Positions 47,401 through 59,388 of a DNA stretch of 64,000 bases are shown in pieces. Position numbers and translations under genes: made by a program. The DNA lies in assembly GCA_027563935.2 (NCBI GenBank), contig JANVAS020000222.1:2728001-2792000 (forward strand). The letters run 5' to 3'. How positions within the stretch are numbered: position 1 is the first letter of the stretch; each line of letters begins with the position of its first letter. The notes below the pieces were generated by a model. That model saw only the letters and a program-made list of their open reading frames with translations, had not been told where the DNA came from and did no database searches. This DNA comes from Costus lasius (taxonomy: Eukaryota; Streptophyta; Magnoliopsida; Zingiberales; Costaceae).

Positions 47401-48619
47401 GGGTATTCTACCTGAAGATAAAACTCAAAGGATGCAATTGAAGAAAAGAGCCCTCCAATACGTGTTCGTGAATGACACTCTATATCGACGTTCATATGAA
47501 CAATTATGGCTTCGATGTATCGCTGGAAATGAAATTACTCGTGTATTAAATGAAATTCACTCAGGTCTTTGTGGAGCTCATCAATCCGGACCTAAGATGT
47601 ATTTGAAAAATTAAAAGGTTGGGATACTACTGGCCTAGTATGGTGCAAGATTGCATTGAATATGCGAAGAAATGTCACTCATGTCAAGTACATGGGGATT
47701 TGATTCATAAGTATCCTAATCCTCTTCATCCAACAGTCTCGTCTTGGCCATTTGAGATATGGGGAACTGACATAATCAGACCGATTGAACCTCCGTCTTC
47801 TTTGGGTCATTGCTTTATACTTGCAGCTACAGATTATTTTTCGAAATGGGCAGAAGCTATTCCCTTAAAGGAAGTCAAAGCTAGCAATGTCATCAACTTC
47901 TTTCGTGAAAATGTATTGAGTCGATTTGGAACTCCAAGAAGGATCATGTCTGATAACGGGCTTGCTTTCAAAAATTCCGCTATCTACAAATTTGCAGATC
48001 GACATAAAATTGATTGGCGATATTCCTCGATATATAATCCAAGGGCGAATGGATTAGCATAGGCATGTAACAAAACTCTCTTCAAGTTGCTAAAGAAGAA
48101 TGCATCGAAGAATAAAATAGATTGGCATCAGAAGTTGGTTGAAGTGCTATGGGATTATAGGACCACTTATCGAACACCAACTCAATCAACACCATATTCT
48201 TTGGTTTTTGTGTCGAGGCAGTGCTCCCTCTAGAAATCGAAATTCCATCACTAAGAGTTCCTGTTCAACATGGTATGGCAATTGAAGAAAATATGCAACT
48301 ACGTCTTGATGAATTAGATACGTTAGACGAGCAACGATTAAGTGCACAATAGAATTTGGAGCTATATCAAGCACAAATGTCCAGAGCTTATGATAAGCTA
48401 ACACGAAAACGTGTGTTCAAAGAAGGGGATCTCGTTCTGGTGTTGCGACGGCCCATGATAGCAAACAAGATGGCAAGAGGAAAATTTAATCCCAATTGGG
48501 AAGGGCCATATGTGATAGAAAAAGCCTACGAAGGAGGAGCTTATCAGTTGATAGATCAAGACGGAGAACGCCCAATGCCGCCGATCAATGGTCGCTTCTT
48601 AAAGAAATATCACATTTAA
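47401..48619 (+). pseudogene. Tat-type integrase (element D), catalytic Glu codon is a stop
   Basis: The zinc-binding HHCC part is IHSGLCGAH with CHSC downstream, split by a frameshift near 47610. The core has WGTDII (first Asp), MSDNGLAF (second Asp) and, exactly 35 residues on, TAG at 48060-48062 in place of the catalytic Glu codon. A one-base loss near 48210 and a TAG at 48350 follow. The C-terminus (FKEGDLVLVLRRP, KFNPNWEGPYVIEKAYEGGA) is a GPY/F module without chromodomain. The enzyme would insert the DNA copy; this copy cannot. Confidence 0.87.
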
Positions 48620-48740
48620 AGATGCATGAAATTTGAAAGAAAGATGAAATGATGATTACCTCGACAAAGTGGGAACTTAAATGAAAATTGAATTTCGACA
48701 ACGAATTTGTATGCGCATGTTGCTTATACCAAATACGTTG

Positions 48741-48751
48741 TGGGGGCATTT
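48741..48751 (+). promoter_or_regulatory. Polypurine tract of element D
   Basis: GTGGGGGCATT directly precedes the 3' LTR start TGTTGAAGG at 48752. The 120 bases between the integrase stop and the tract are non-coding. Confidence 0.8.
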
Positions 48752-51268
48752 GTTGAAGGTTAAAAAATCTTGTATATGATTCGATGTAGAGACGAGACAT
48801 GTGTAATTTCGAATCGCAAGAATGAATTTCGATTGAAATTAAACCTTTTGCCATGAATAAATTATTATCAAGGTTTGAAATATTAACTTTGATTTGATAA
48901 AAATTGATTTAATTGTATGACATTGTAAAATTAAATATGATCAGGCTAGTCATGTTTAATTTTGGGTCAAATAAGATTTTCGACCAACTTAAAATAAAAT
49001 CGCTAAATTGGAATTAGATCCCAATTTGGTTTAGCTGAATTCTTGGTCAAATTTACCTATTTTGACCATGATACGTGAGTAAGCAAAAAAAAAAAAAGCA
49101 GCAGCGAAACTTTGGCTGGATAAATAAACAAGTATTAATCGTCGCCATTTCTCAATTCGGCCATAATTAATTCGAAAAGTCAAAATCAATTGTTGATCAT
49201 GATTTCTTGATATTTGAAGCACCAAGATAAAAATCATGGCACACGGTTTGAATAGAAGTTTTTTTGGGAAGTTTTGACGGTTCCAAAAATTGAAAGTGGT
49301 AGAAGCGATAATAAAAGAAATGAAAAAAAGAAAGGGGGCAGGGGCTTTGGCTATTTTTGGGAAGATTTGAAGTTGAAGCGGGTAGTGGACGAGAGGAACA
49401 TCGACGCACAGTAGGTAAGTATTCCTCTTTTCTCTCTTGGTTTTCTTCTTCTTCCTTTTTCTCTCGACACCATCAACGGAGAAGGAAAACTCCGTTGTTA
49501 AAAAATCCTCCGCTGGCTGGAAGAATGATTCCCGCCTCGGCAAGCGCCAGAAGCAGCCTCTTGTACTGATGTTGACGACGGGATTTCTCATCCGTCGAGA
49601 GAGCCGTTGAGCTCTTTGATCTCCATCATGTTCTCGTTCTTATCATCCTCGGCACAGCATCGGAAGACGACAGAAGGATGACTAGTCTCTGCAAACACCG
49701 GAAGCAAATACTATTCGTCAAATAGATCTCACCACCAATTTCACTGTGAAGGAGGCATGCTCGCCTCGTTGTCGTCCTCGACACGAGAGAATGTTGCCGC
49801 TTGGAAGGAAGAGTGCCTGCCTCTGAGCAGAACCTTCCTCGTCGTCGTCATCTCGAACGAAAGAAGAAGACGCCGCCTGGTTCTTCTGTCTCCGTGAACG
49901 CCGGAAGCAGGAACGCTCGCCCCGTCGATGACTTCTCTAGTCGTCTTCGATAACATCGCCGCAGCCGTGGAGTAGGGAATGGAAGAAGGAAGTTCTCCCT
50001 GGCTCCCTCCGTCGTCGTCGTGTCTGGCTCGAAAAGAAAGCATCCGCCTCTGCTTCCTCCGCCCTTCTACTCGGTGAAGAGTCGGAGACGATAGAAGCGC
50101 GTTCGCCCCTGGGCTGGATAGCCATTGAGGAAGTTTTCTTCCCTTCGTCGTCGTCATCTTCGATGCGAGAAGATGTCTCCGACATCGACATCCGCCTCTG
50201 ATTGATGCCCTTCTTCTAGCGCCGCACATCCGTCTCTGATTTTGCCAAAGAACTTCAGTTGACGCCAGCGACACAATCCGCCGAAGCTTGCCTTTGTGCC
50301 TACCGATGCCAGCGACGAACACGATATCCTCAGATCCGATCGAACCGAAACTTTGAGGGAACCTTCCCCTCGAATGTGCGAACATATGGCCAGTAGGATC
50401 CGGCCATCTAACGGCTGGATCCCCGGAGTCGAAAGCATTTTCCGGTGATCTCCATTTTTTTTTCACAGCCACGAGCACCCGACGCTCATTCACGTCGAAC
50501 TCAATATCCGACCGTCAGATCGGGCTGAGATTTTTGCCACAGATTCTCCTCGAAAGTGCGAACCTATTACGAGAACGATCCGGTCATCCGACGGTTTGAT
50601 CGCCGGAATCGAACGATTTTCCGGTGATCTTCTTTTCTCGCTTATTGCAGACACCTCTGAAGTTCTGCTTTACGTACGCAAAATCCGGGGATCCGATCGA
50701 AGTGAAACTTTGGCCACATTCTCCCAACGAACCTGCGAACGTATGACCAAAAGGATACGACCATCCGACGGTCGGATCACCGGAACCGAAACCTTTTCCG
50801 ACGACCCTGTTTTTATCACATTTTCAGACGAAAGCGTTTCACTATGTTCAGTGTCAGCTTCGTTATCAGCCGTCCATTGCTTGATTAGCAGGATTTGGGC
50901 TATGCACATATATGGGCTGCTTCACATGCCCATCTTCACTCAGCAAAATTTGTTGAAATTGATTTTGACCAAAAATCAAAATTATATGACAATTAAATCA
51001 AAAACTTTGATGTGAAATTTTGATTAAGGAGTCAAAATGAACTTCCTGCAATCTTATGAAAGTCAGATGAAACTTTGACTAAATCTTAAGTCTTAGAAAA
51101 TACTTTTAAACATTTAGAAATCAGAAATTTGGCTAGGCCCAATCTAATGTCCATGAGATTTGACTTGGATTGAATTGAACTTAATCCAAGATGTTGATAA
51201 GATGAAATAACTTGACTATTGAAAGAAATAACTTGATTGTTGAAAGAGTGAGACATGATATATGTGTG
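48752..51268 (+). mobile_element. 3' LTR of element D, interrupted by C
   Basis: Starts TGTTGAAGG like the 5' copy and runs to GTGTG at 51264-51268, where copia element C begins. The 5' copy continues from GTGTG at 29688-29692 with GGATC, so the remainder should follow C outside the window. It has the splice donor at 49415. A minus-strand open frame of 250 codons (49741-50493) is Arg/Ser-rich and broken in the other copy, so I do not call it a gene. Confidence 0.85.
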
Positions 51269-52910
51269 TGAAAGTGGGGCGAAACCCTAAGCAGGCGCAT
51301 ATATAAAAAAATTTTCTAGGGTTTCATGAAGATCGCATAAGGCATGAATATATGATCAACTTAAAACTTGCAAAGATCAAGTTGTGATCTTACCATAGCC
51401 ATTGCTTGGATGGCGACTTGGAAGCAAGAGGGCGAGCGGCTCTCCTCCAAAGCAATCACACACAAGATGGTGGTGGCTTCCTCCCTTGGCGTGAACCTTG
51501 TGCTAGCAAAGCTCTCCAAAGTGTCCTAGTCGCATGAAGGAGATCAGATGTTCTCTTGGCTGGCCGAATCCCTTCTTTTCACCCTCGTGGAGACGAGACA
51601 CACGAGAGAGATTAAGGCGAGAGAGGCGTTGAGGCGTTTTCTCAATTCGTGGGAAGTGTCATGGCTTCCAAAAATAGTAAGTCATGACTTCATACGTTCA
51701 CGCTTAGTGAACCAATCAAAACGCCCCCTTAATTGAACCATGCGTTCACATAAGTGAACCGGTTCAATTGACTTTGGTTCAAAGACCAAAGCAAACCAAG
51801 ACATGGTCTAGATCTCATTAAACCAAAAGGCTCAAGATCTAACCACACATCTCTTGATGCTCTTGATCTCACCGATCAAGCATCAATTATCTCGATCGAA
51901 GCTTACCGATCTCAAGCCCTAATCAATCAAACATGATCAGACCAGATCTCACTTCCAATCAGAGTTTAAACTCCTATTAAACTGAATCAGAATAATTCAG
52001 TCCACACGATCTGACATAAGTAAGCCATATCATCAAATTGTGCGACCCTAAGGGTTTCCTTTAAATGTCGGTAACGATAACTTACGTTATCACGAACAGA
52101 GAGGGGTATCTAGCAACACATCACTGTCTCCCGATATAAAGGAAAGAGTCTTCCAATACTACACCCAAACCATAGCACAAGTGTGAACCTTAGTCACATG
52201 ACATATGTGTTTCCTTTGCCACTGGATGTTCTTATTAGACAAGCGTGTCAAGCCTGTAATTCCAATATGATGAGAGTGGTTAGATCAGATGAACATAGTC
52301 ATCTGGGTATGGCCATACACTTTCTCAACCATCTCATCCAGGGGGCCCCTTTAGAACATCACACTCCAAACAAGGAGAAGGCAATCCTATATCTATCACT
52401 AGTGCCCTAACATGACTCATGTTCATTATCCAAGATAATTTATAACCATTATATTTCAAATGATATTGAACTACCTCAAGACAATGCCAATCATCATTTA
52501 GAAACACAAGTGATCTCAAGTCAGAGGAAATATGCCACTTGTTTGCATACAAGGATTATTCACATTGTGACAAACAATTGAATATCCTAAGTAGGGTCAG
52601 TCCAGTACATCCAATGTACCTATGAGTCTACATCTTATTCCATGCTCGAAGCATCCTGTAAGATTAGAACACATATTAGTCTCAATCATATCAAGGCTGT
52701 CTCATGTTCACCAAGATATCTCGACTAAGGACAATACTGAATGTCAGCCAAGCTGAACACCATTGAGACATTATTCAGAAGTATACATATAGCAGCAGAT
52801 AATGCAACAACCTGAATAACAACCATTGCCTTTATAAACATAGAGTTTATACATGATACTGATAACAACCCAAGGCCTCAAACATTAGCCTTTAAGGGCA
52901 TACCCCAACA
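51269..52910 (-). mobile_element. 3' LTR of element C (family A)
   Basis: Minus-strand start TGTTGGGG at 52910 directly after the polypurine tract, end CACTTTCA at 51269, 1642 bp. It defines family A as the LTR of this gag-pol. TGTGCGACCCT box at 52039-52049. The family-A solo LTRs at 1003 and 7145 therefore derive from C-like elements. Confidence 0.9.
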
Positions 52911-52921
52911 ATCTCCCACTT
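52911..52921 (-). promoter_or_regulatory. Polypurine tract of element C
   Basis: Minus strand AAGTGGGAGAT ends directly at the LTR start TGTTGGGG. It is identical to the tract of element B at 6324-6334, although the two LTRs differ. Confidence 0.88.
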
Positions 52922-52930
52922 GCACTTAAT

Positions 52931-54884
52931 CTAATGGTTGAGAAATCTCAAACCCATATTATTACAGTGCTTCTCATGCTTCTGCTGCGCCAGAGGCTTT
53001 GTAAGCGGGTCAGCTAGATTGTCATCTGTATGAACCTTGCAGATCTTGATCTCTCCTCGATCAATAATCTCCCGGATCAAGTGAAACCTTCTCTGTATGT
53101 GCTTGGACTTCTGGTGCGACCGTGGTTCCTTTGCTTGTGCTATTGCTCCAGTGTTATCACAGAAGATAACCAAAGGATCTGCACTCGAAGGAATAACACC
53201 AAGTTCTTGAACGAACTTACGAATCCACACTGTCTCCTTGGATGCTTCCGAGGCTGCAACATACTCGGCTTCTGTTGTGGAATCAGCAACAATTGATTGT
53301 TTGAAACTTTTCCACACTAGTGCTCCTCCATTCAAGCTAAAAACATAGCCTGATTGCGATCGGAAATCATCCTGGTCAGATTGGAACGAAGCGTCAGTAT
53401 ATCCTTCAATACTGAGTTCTTCCTGACCTCCATAAATCAAGAACATATCTTTGGTCCTCCGAAGATATTTTAAAATGTTCTTAACCGCAATCCAGTGTGC
53501 CTTACCTGGATTACTTTGGAATCGACTGGTCACGCTTAACCCGTAAGCGACGTCTAGGCAAGTACACAACATCGCATACATAATGGACCCAATAGCCGAA
53601 GCATAAGGCGTATTGTCCATTTCATCTTTCTCAGATTGTGTTTGAGGACACTGGCTCTTAGAAAGATTCAGACCATGTCTGACTGGAAGATATCCTCTTT
53701 TAGAATTTTCTAAATGGAATCTCTCCAGGACTTTATCGATGTAAGTACTCTGGCACAGCCCGAGAAGCCTCTTAGATCTATCTCTGTAGATCTTCACACC
53801 TAATACATAGGCTGCTTCTCCTAAATCTTTCATCTGGAAACATTTTCTTAACCATGCTTTGACGGCATGCAGTTCAGGAATATCGTTTCCAATGATCAAG
53901 ATATCATCGACGTAGAGGACTAGGAAAGTAATCACGCTCCCACTAAACCTCTTATATACACACGGGTCATCTTCATTTTTGATGAAACCAAATTCACAGA
54001 TTGATTCATCAAAACGAATATTCCAGCTTCTCGATGCTTGCTTAAGTCCATAAATGGACTTCTTTAATTTGCATATTTTATGACGATCTGATGGATTGAT
54101 GAAACCTTCAGGTTGTGTCATATATACATCCTCTTCTAGTTTTCCATTAAGGAAAGCGGTCTTCACATCCATCTGCCAGATCTCATAATCATAATATGCA
54201 GCTATCGCGAGAATAATCCGAATAGACTTGAACATGGCTACAGGAGAGAAAGTTTCATCATAATCTATCCCGTAGCTTTGTTTGAAACCTTTCGCAACTA
54301 GCCTGCCTTTATAGGTAACCCTCAATCTTCTTTTTGAAGATCCACTTACAGCCTATAGGGATTACTCCCGGAGGCGGATCAACCAAATCCCAGACTTGGT
54401 TATCTGACATGGAGTCCATCTCGGCTCGCATAGCTTCAAGCCATCTTGCTGATTCCGGTCCACTGACCGCATCCGCATAAGTAAGGGGTTCATCATCAAT
54501 GATGTAGACTCCGTCATAACGCTCAGGCTGTCGACGGATCCTTCCCGATCTACGCGGTTCCCGTGATATCTGAGCCTCTGGTTGTTCAATAACCTTTTCT
54601 ATTGGCTCAGGCTCATCCAACTGAGTTTAACTTCTTTGTCCTTCTTCTGGATTTTCATCCAGCTTTATTTCTCTCCCACTGGCCTCTTGCAGAAGAAATT
54701 CCTTCTCAAGAAAAATAGCCGTACGAGCAACAAATACTTTGTTCTCCTTGGGATCGTAGAAATAATAACCCTTAGTTTCCTTAGGGTAACCGACAAAGAT
54801 ACATTTATCAGATCTGCTCTCCAGTTTCCCAGAGGCGAGCTTTTTGACATAAGCCTCGCAACCCCAGATTTTGATAAATGTCAA
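52931..54884 (-). pseudogene. Copia reverse transcriptase and RNase H (element C)
   Basis: From 54884 the frame gives the integrase C-terminal part (FIKIWGCEAYVKKLASGKLE, IFVGYPKETKGYYFY), a TAA near 54624, a linker (RRSGRIRRQPERYDG), then KWIFKKK. A frameshift near 54315 leads to the open frame 54325-52931 with RLVAKGFKQSYGIDYDETFS, DVKTAFLNGKLEEDVYMTQP, YGLKQASRSWN and YVDDILIIGND (catalytic YVDD). The RNase H follows: GYTDASFQSD, STTEAEYVAASEA, FCDNTGAIA, with Asp-Glu-Asp kept. Together they would convert element RNA to DNA. RT-RNase H alone is intact over 465 codons; the upstream joint is broken. Confidence 0.92.
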
Positions 54885-54890
54885 GCTCGG

Positions 54891-56825
54891 CTATTTCCCA
54901 TACCATAACTCATATGGAGTCTTTGAAACGGCCTTGGATGGCACTCGGTTTAGTACCTTTGCAGCTGTTTCCAGTGCAAATCCCCAAAAGGAGTAAGGTA
55001 GAGTAGTCTGACTCATCATTGAACGAACCATATCCAATAAGGTTCTATTTCTCCTCTCGGACACACCATTCCATTGCGGTGTTCCTGGCGGAGTGAGCTG
55101 TGAGATAATCCCACACTCCTTCAGATAGTCAGTAAACTCATGACTCAAGTATTCTCCACCTCGATCTGATCGAAGTGCCTTGATATTTCGGCCTAACTGA
55201 TTCTGTACTTCATTTTTGAACTCTTTGAACTTGTCAAAAGATTCACTCTTATGTCTCATAAGATAGACATAACCGTATCTACTGAAATCATCAGTAAAAG
55301 TAATGAAGTATAAATAGCCACCTCTGGCATGTTTACTAAATGGCCCACACACATCACGGTGAATGAGGTCAAGTAAACCTGAAGCCCTTTGACCTTTGTT
55401 AAGAAAAGGAGCCTTCGTCATTTTGCCCATTAAACAAGACTTGCATGTATCAAGCTCCTCATAGGAGAATGATCCCAGCAGTCCATGGTCATGCAACCGC
55501 TTAATGCGCTTCTTGTTAATGTGGCCTAAACGACTATGCCATAGCAAGGTGCTGTGATCAGCATACTTGGCTTTCTTATTATCAATCTGTTGTATAGAAC
55601 ATTCCATGTCCAACATGAATAACCCATTGTTAATTGACCCAGTAGCATAAACAATATTATCAAAAGAAATGTAACACTTTGAAATCTTGCATTCAAAGGA
55701 AAACCCTTTCCTGACAAGAGCAGGAATAGAGATAATATTCTTAGTTATGCTCGGTACAAAATAACAATTGTCCAGTTCTAATACAAGACCAGATGGTAAA
55801 GAGATGTAATAAACTCCTACAGCAACAGCAGCAACCCGTGCCCCGTTTCCAACTCGTAGGTCCACCTCATGCTGTCCCACCTGTCTTCTTCTCTTGAGTT
55901 CCTGTACATTTGAATAAATGTGAACTCCACATGCAGTGTCCAACACCCATGATATAGAAGAAGAAAACATGACCTCAGTCACAAAAATACCTAAGCCAGA
56001 AGCGAAAGGCTTGCTTCCCTTCTTATCTCCTTGGAGCGCTTTACAGTCCTTTTTCCAGTGACCCAGCTGGCCACAATGGAAACATCTGTATTCCTTTGAC
56101 CGCTTTACCTTTTGTTTCAGAGCCTTGTTGTAGCTCTTGACAGGGGCTTTGCCCTTCTTCCCCTTCTTCTTGTTCCTGGAAGGAATCATCAAGACAGAGG
56201 ATGAAGGCTTTCCCTTTTCAAGAGTCTGCTCTGTAGTATAGAGCATGTTCAGTAACTCTGCCGGGGTACAGTCGATCTTGTTCATATTAAAATTAATAAT
56301 GAACGGATCGAAAGAGGCCGGGAGAGACTGCAGGATAATGTCTACAACAAGCTCCTGATTGATGGTGTGTCCCAGTTTCTCTAGAGCCTCTTTGTACCCA
56401 ATCATCTTGAGTACGTGAGCTCCCACTGGACTCCCTTCAGTCAGTTTGCTCTGAAAGAAAAGTTTTGTCAATTTATAGCGTTCAGTCCTTGCCTGTGCAG
56501 CATACAGCATCTTGAGATTTGCTATAATTTCAATAGCAGATAAATCCTCATGCTGACGCTGAAGCTCTGGCGTCATAGACGCAAGCATAAGGCAAGCGAC
56601 ATCAATGCTATCATTGACATGCTTCTCATAAGCATCCCGAACCGCCCTTGCGGCGTTCGCAGCGGGTTGAGGCGGTATTGTCGTCTCAAGGACATACAGT
56701 TTCCTCTCAGCCTTATGAACAATCTTAAGGTGTCCGTACCAGTTTGAGAAGTTTGGCCCAGCAAACTTCTCCCTTTCCAGTAAGGATCGCACATTGAATG
56801 CTGTGGTGTTCGTTGCTGCAGTAAT
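54891..56825 (-). pseudogene. gag-pol: Copia gag, protease and integrase (element C)
   Basis: An open frame from the window-side end to 54891. Counting from codon 56792: capsid residues 1-200 (LLEREKFAGPNFSNWYGHL, LQSLPASFDPFIINFNMNK), zinc knuckle 237-250 (CFHCGQLGHWKKDC), protease WVLDTACG at 283-290 (DTA where a DTG/DSG triad is expected), GAG-pre-integrase HHCC at 419-453, integrase core Asp480, Asp543 and Glu579 with 35 residues between the last two. The codon matching the gag ATG of element B reads ATT (56825-56823), so the start appears lost. A TAG just below 54891 ends this part within the integrase. Confidence 0.92.
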
Positions 56826-57104
56826 CTACAACATTGCAAGAACAACAAGGTCAGTATCAATGTTAGAATCAATCCAGGACTTAAGAATGATTCTTTTCTC
56901 ACTATTTTATCTGACTGAAAAATCCATTAAAACAGTCCGAAAGAGTAACACTCTTTTAGTGAGATGGGATCCAGATTTCATACTAGGTCTCCGCGTCCCG
57001 CTCAGGCGAGATAAGATGCACAGAGAGTACAAGCACTAATCACCGGTAGGCTATCCATGCCAATCGCCAACCCGTGCGATTCCCCTTCATCTAGGCAATC
57101 CAGA

Positions 57105-57138
57105 AGACTGTGCCAACTGAGTTGGTACAACACAGTCT
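57105..57138 (-). promoter_or_regulatory. Leader hairpin C2
   Basis: Outer stem AGACTGTG/CACAGTCT, perfect 8 bp (57105-57112 with 57131-57138). Inner stem CCAAC/GTTGG (57113-57117 with 57121-57125), loop of 3. In the transcript sense a TTGTA linker lies on the 5' side and none on the 3' side. Confidence 0.6.
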
Positions 57139-57313
57139 CTGATTCCACAGATGGCTGCCTCCATATAGCTAACATATGCTCAATATGTAGCCCACATGGT
57201 CAAGCTGACCTGACCTACTCCCTGGACCACCACGTGCTATGCTGAGCAACGAGAAGCGATAAATCCCTTCTCTGTAACATGCAGGTGTAATCACACACCG
57301 TCTGAAGATAGCT

Positions 57314-57345
57314 GGGCGTGCCCACTGAGTGGGTACAACACGGCC
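57314..57345 (-). promoter_or_regulatory. Leader hairpin C1
   Basis: Outer stem GGCCGTG/CACGCCC in the transcript sense with one mismatch; inner stem CCCAC/GTGGG (57321-57325 with 57329-57333), loop of 3. The 5' linker TTGTA is identical to that of C2, while both stems differ from C2 in a paired way. Confidence 0.6.
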
Positions 57346-57672
57346 CCAACGATAGTCAGAACAGTGAGGTTTCGCGTCAGAAGGCTTTCGTGCTTGATAT
57401 TTAACGTTGGATTTTAACGGTCCTTTTATCTTCTTACTACCATGCATATCCTATGGTGATAGCAGAAGATTAACTCATGCAGGTGCTAATATTACTTAAA
57501 CAGTAAATAGAAAGCACAATGATCTTATGTGGTAAACGCCCATTAAGCCTAAGTAAAACCCTAGTTTTACACAAGTCTTCACTTGAGCTCTTCATGGGTC
57601 TTTTGCACTTCATCTGGCCCAGCCCGGGCCCAAGTGCCCTCTGCAGCTCAGATGCGCCCACCAGGTAGCATG

Positions 57673-59352
57673 TGTTGGGGTATGCCCTTAAGGCTAATGT
57701 TTGAGGCCTTGGGATTATATCAGTATCATGTATAAACTCTATGTTTATAAAGACAATGGTTGTTATTCAGGTTGTTACATCATCTGCAGCAATATGTATA
57801 CTTCTGAATAATGTCTCAATGCTGTTCAGCTTGGCTGATATGCAGTTTTGTCCTTAGTCGAGATATCTTGGTGAACATGAGACAGCCTTGATATGATTGA
57901 GACTAATATGTGTTCTAATCTTATAGGATGCTTCGAGCATGGAATAAGATGTAGACTCATGGGTACATTGGATGTACTGGACAGACCCTACTTAGGATAT
58001 TGAATTGCTTGTCACAATGTGAATAATCCTTATATGCAAACAAGTGGCATATTTCCTCTGACTTGAGATCACTTGTGTTTCTAAATGATGATTGGCATTG
58101 TTTTGAGGTAGTTCAATATCATTTGAAACATAATGATTATAGACTATCTTGGATAATGAGCATGAGTCATGTTAGGGCACTAGTGATAGATATAGGATTG
58201 CCGTCTCCTTGATTGGAGTGTGATGTTCTATAGGGGCCCCCTGTATGAGATGATTGAGAAAGTGTATGGCCATACCCAGATGACTATGTTCATCTGATCT
58301 AATCATTCTCATCATATTGGAATCACAGGCTTGACACGCTTGTCCAATAAGAACATCCAGTGGCAAAGGAAACATGTATGCCTAGTGAAGTGGATTCACA
58401 CTTGTGCTGTGGTTTGGGTGTAGTCTTGGGAGACTCTTTCCTTTATATCGGGAGACAGTGATGTGTTGCTAGATACCCCTCACTGATCGTGATAACGTAA
58501 GTTATCGTTACCGACATTTAAAGGAAACCCTTAGGGTCGCACAATTTGATGATATGGCTTACTTGAGTCAGATCGTGTGGACTGAATTGTTTTGATTCAG
58601 TTTAAAAGGATTTAATCTCTGATTGTAAGTGAGATCTGGTCTGATCATGTTTGATTGATTAGGGCTTGAGATCGGTAAGCTTCGATCGAGAGAATTGATG
58701 CTAGATCGGTGAGATCAAGAGCATCAAGAGATGAACGGTTAGATCTTGAACCATTTGGTTCAGTAAGATCTAGACCATGGCTTGGGCTGATTTGATTTGG
58801 TCTTTGAACCAAATTGAAATGGATCGAATTGGCTTGAACCGGTTCACATTTGTGAACGCTTGGTTCAAAGCTTGAAGGCGTTTTGGTCGGTTTTGAGATC
58901 ATGGGCGCTTGGCTTCATGACTTTCTATTTTTGGAAAGTCATTAACGCCACTTCCTATCAACGCCTAAACGTTTGCCTCTTCTCGATGCCCCCTCTCTCG
59001 TGTGTGTTATTCTTCACGCCTTGGAGAGCATTCGGACAAGCCAAAGGAAAAAGGAGATCTCATCCCTTCAAGCGATTAGGACACTTAGAGATCCTTGCTA
59101 GCACAAGGAGCGACAAGAAGAAAGCCTCTCTCATCTTGTGTGCGGTGCCTTTGGAGAAGAAGCACTCACATCTTTGCTTCCAAGTCGCCATCCTTGCAAT
59201 GGCAATGGTATGAATCCCTTTCGCTCTATACAAGCCTTAAGAGTTGATTATATGACATGCATATCGATTTTCTATGAAACCCTAGCTTCCGCATGCATGA
59301 TCCTTGTTATGCGCCTATTAGGGTTTCTTCCCCTTGTTTTGGGGACCTTTCA
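57673..59352 (+). mobile_element. 5' LTR of copia element A2 (family A)
   Basis: TGTTGGGG at 57673 to CCTTTCA at 59352, 1680 bp, followed by a primer site, so this is a true 5' LTR. GCATG at 57668-57672 is the likely target duplication in the leader of C; its partner would be right of the window. AGGGTCGCACA box at 58533-58543. Confidence 0.9.
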
Positions 59353-59354
59353 AT

Positions 59355-59367
59355 TGGTATCAGAGCC
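59355..59367 (+). promoter_or_regulatory. Primer binding site of A2 (initiator tRNA-Met type)
   Basis: TGGTATCAGAGCC, complementary to the 3' end of plant initiator tRNA-Met, two bases after the LTR end. The next 21 bases (59368-59388) are leader, then the T2 element interrupts. Confidence 0.92.
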
Positions 59368-59388
59368 TGGTTCCTGTATGTTCATATG

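Larger units (their letters stand above)
26886..51268 (+). mobile_element. Element D: Tat-like Ty3/gypsy, split by element E
   Basis: 5' LTR from TGTTGAAGG (26886), gag and protease (31040-34142), then element E (34143-44943), then RT, RNase H, archaeal-type RNase H and integrase (44944-48619), polypurine tract (48741-48751) and 3' LTR (48752 to 51268, where C interrupts). Two RNase H domains mark the Tat/Ogre branch of Ty3/gypsy. At least eight stops or frameshifts are spread over gag-pol. In the first roughly 300 bp of the LTR pair I count about 14 differences by eye, against 6 in about 190 bp for the younger E. Confidence 0.85.
51269..57672 (-). mobile_element. Element C: Ty1/copia with near-complete gag-pol
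   Basis: On the minus strand: leader (57672-56826), gag, protease, integrase, RT, RNase H (56825-52931), polypurine tract (52921-52911) and 3' LTR of family A (52910-51269). Its 5' LTR is not in view because A2 inserted into the leader at 57672. It sits in the 3' LTR of D with GTGTG as target site. Only two in-frame stops, one frameshift and a lost start codon separate it from an open polyprotein, so it is the best-preserved element here. Confidence 0.9.
56826..57672 (-). other. 5' leader of element C (cut by A2)
   Basis: Non-coding, about 850 bases, ending in TTGTAG just before the gag start position as in B. It holds hairpins at 57314-57345 and 57105-57138. The 5' LTR and primer site should lie beyond A2 and T2, outside the window. 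Short open frames in it are not coding. Confidence 0.65.

Noticed and set aside
49741..50493. 250-codon minus-strand open frame in the D 3' LTR
   Set aside because: Arg/Ser-rich, in a GC-rich LTR stretch, no domain recognised, and the matching region of the 5' LTR (28048-28902) is split over frames.
57169..57447. Open frames in the leader of C
   Set aside because: Short, no family resemblance, overlapping hairpin C1; the leader is expected to be non-coding.
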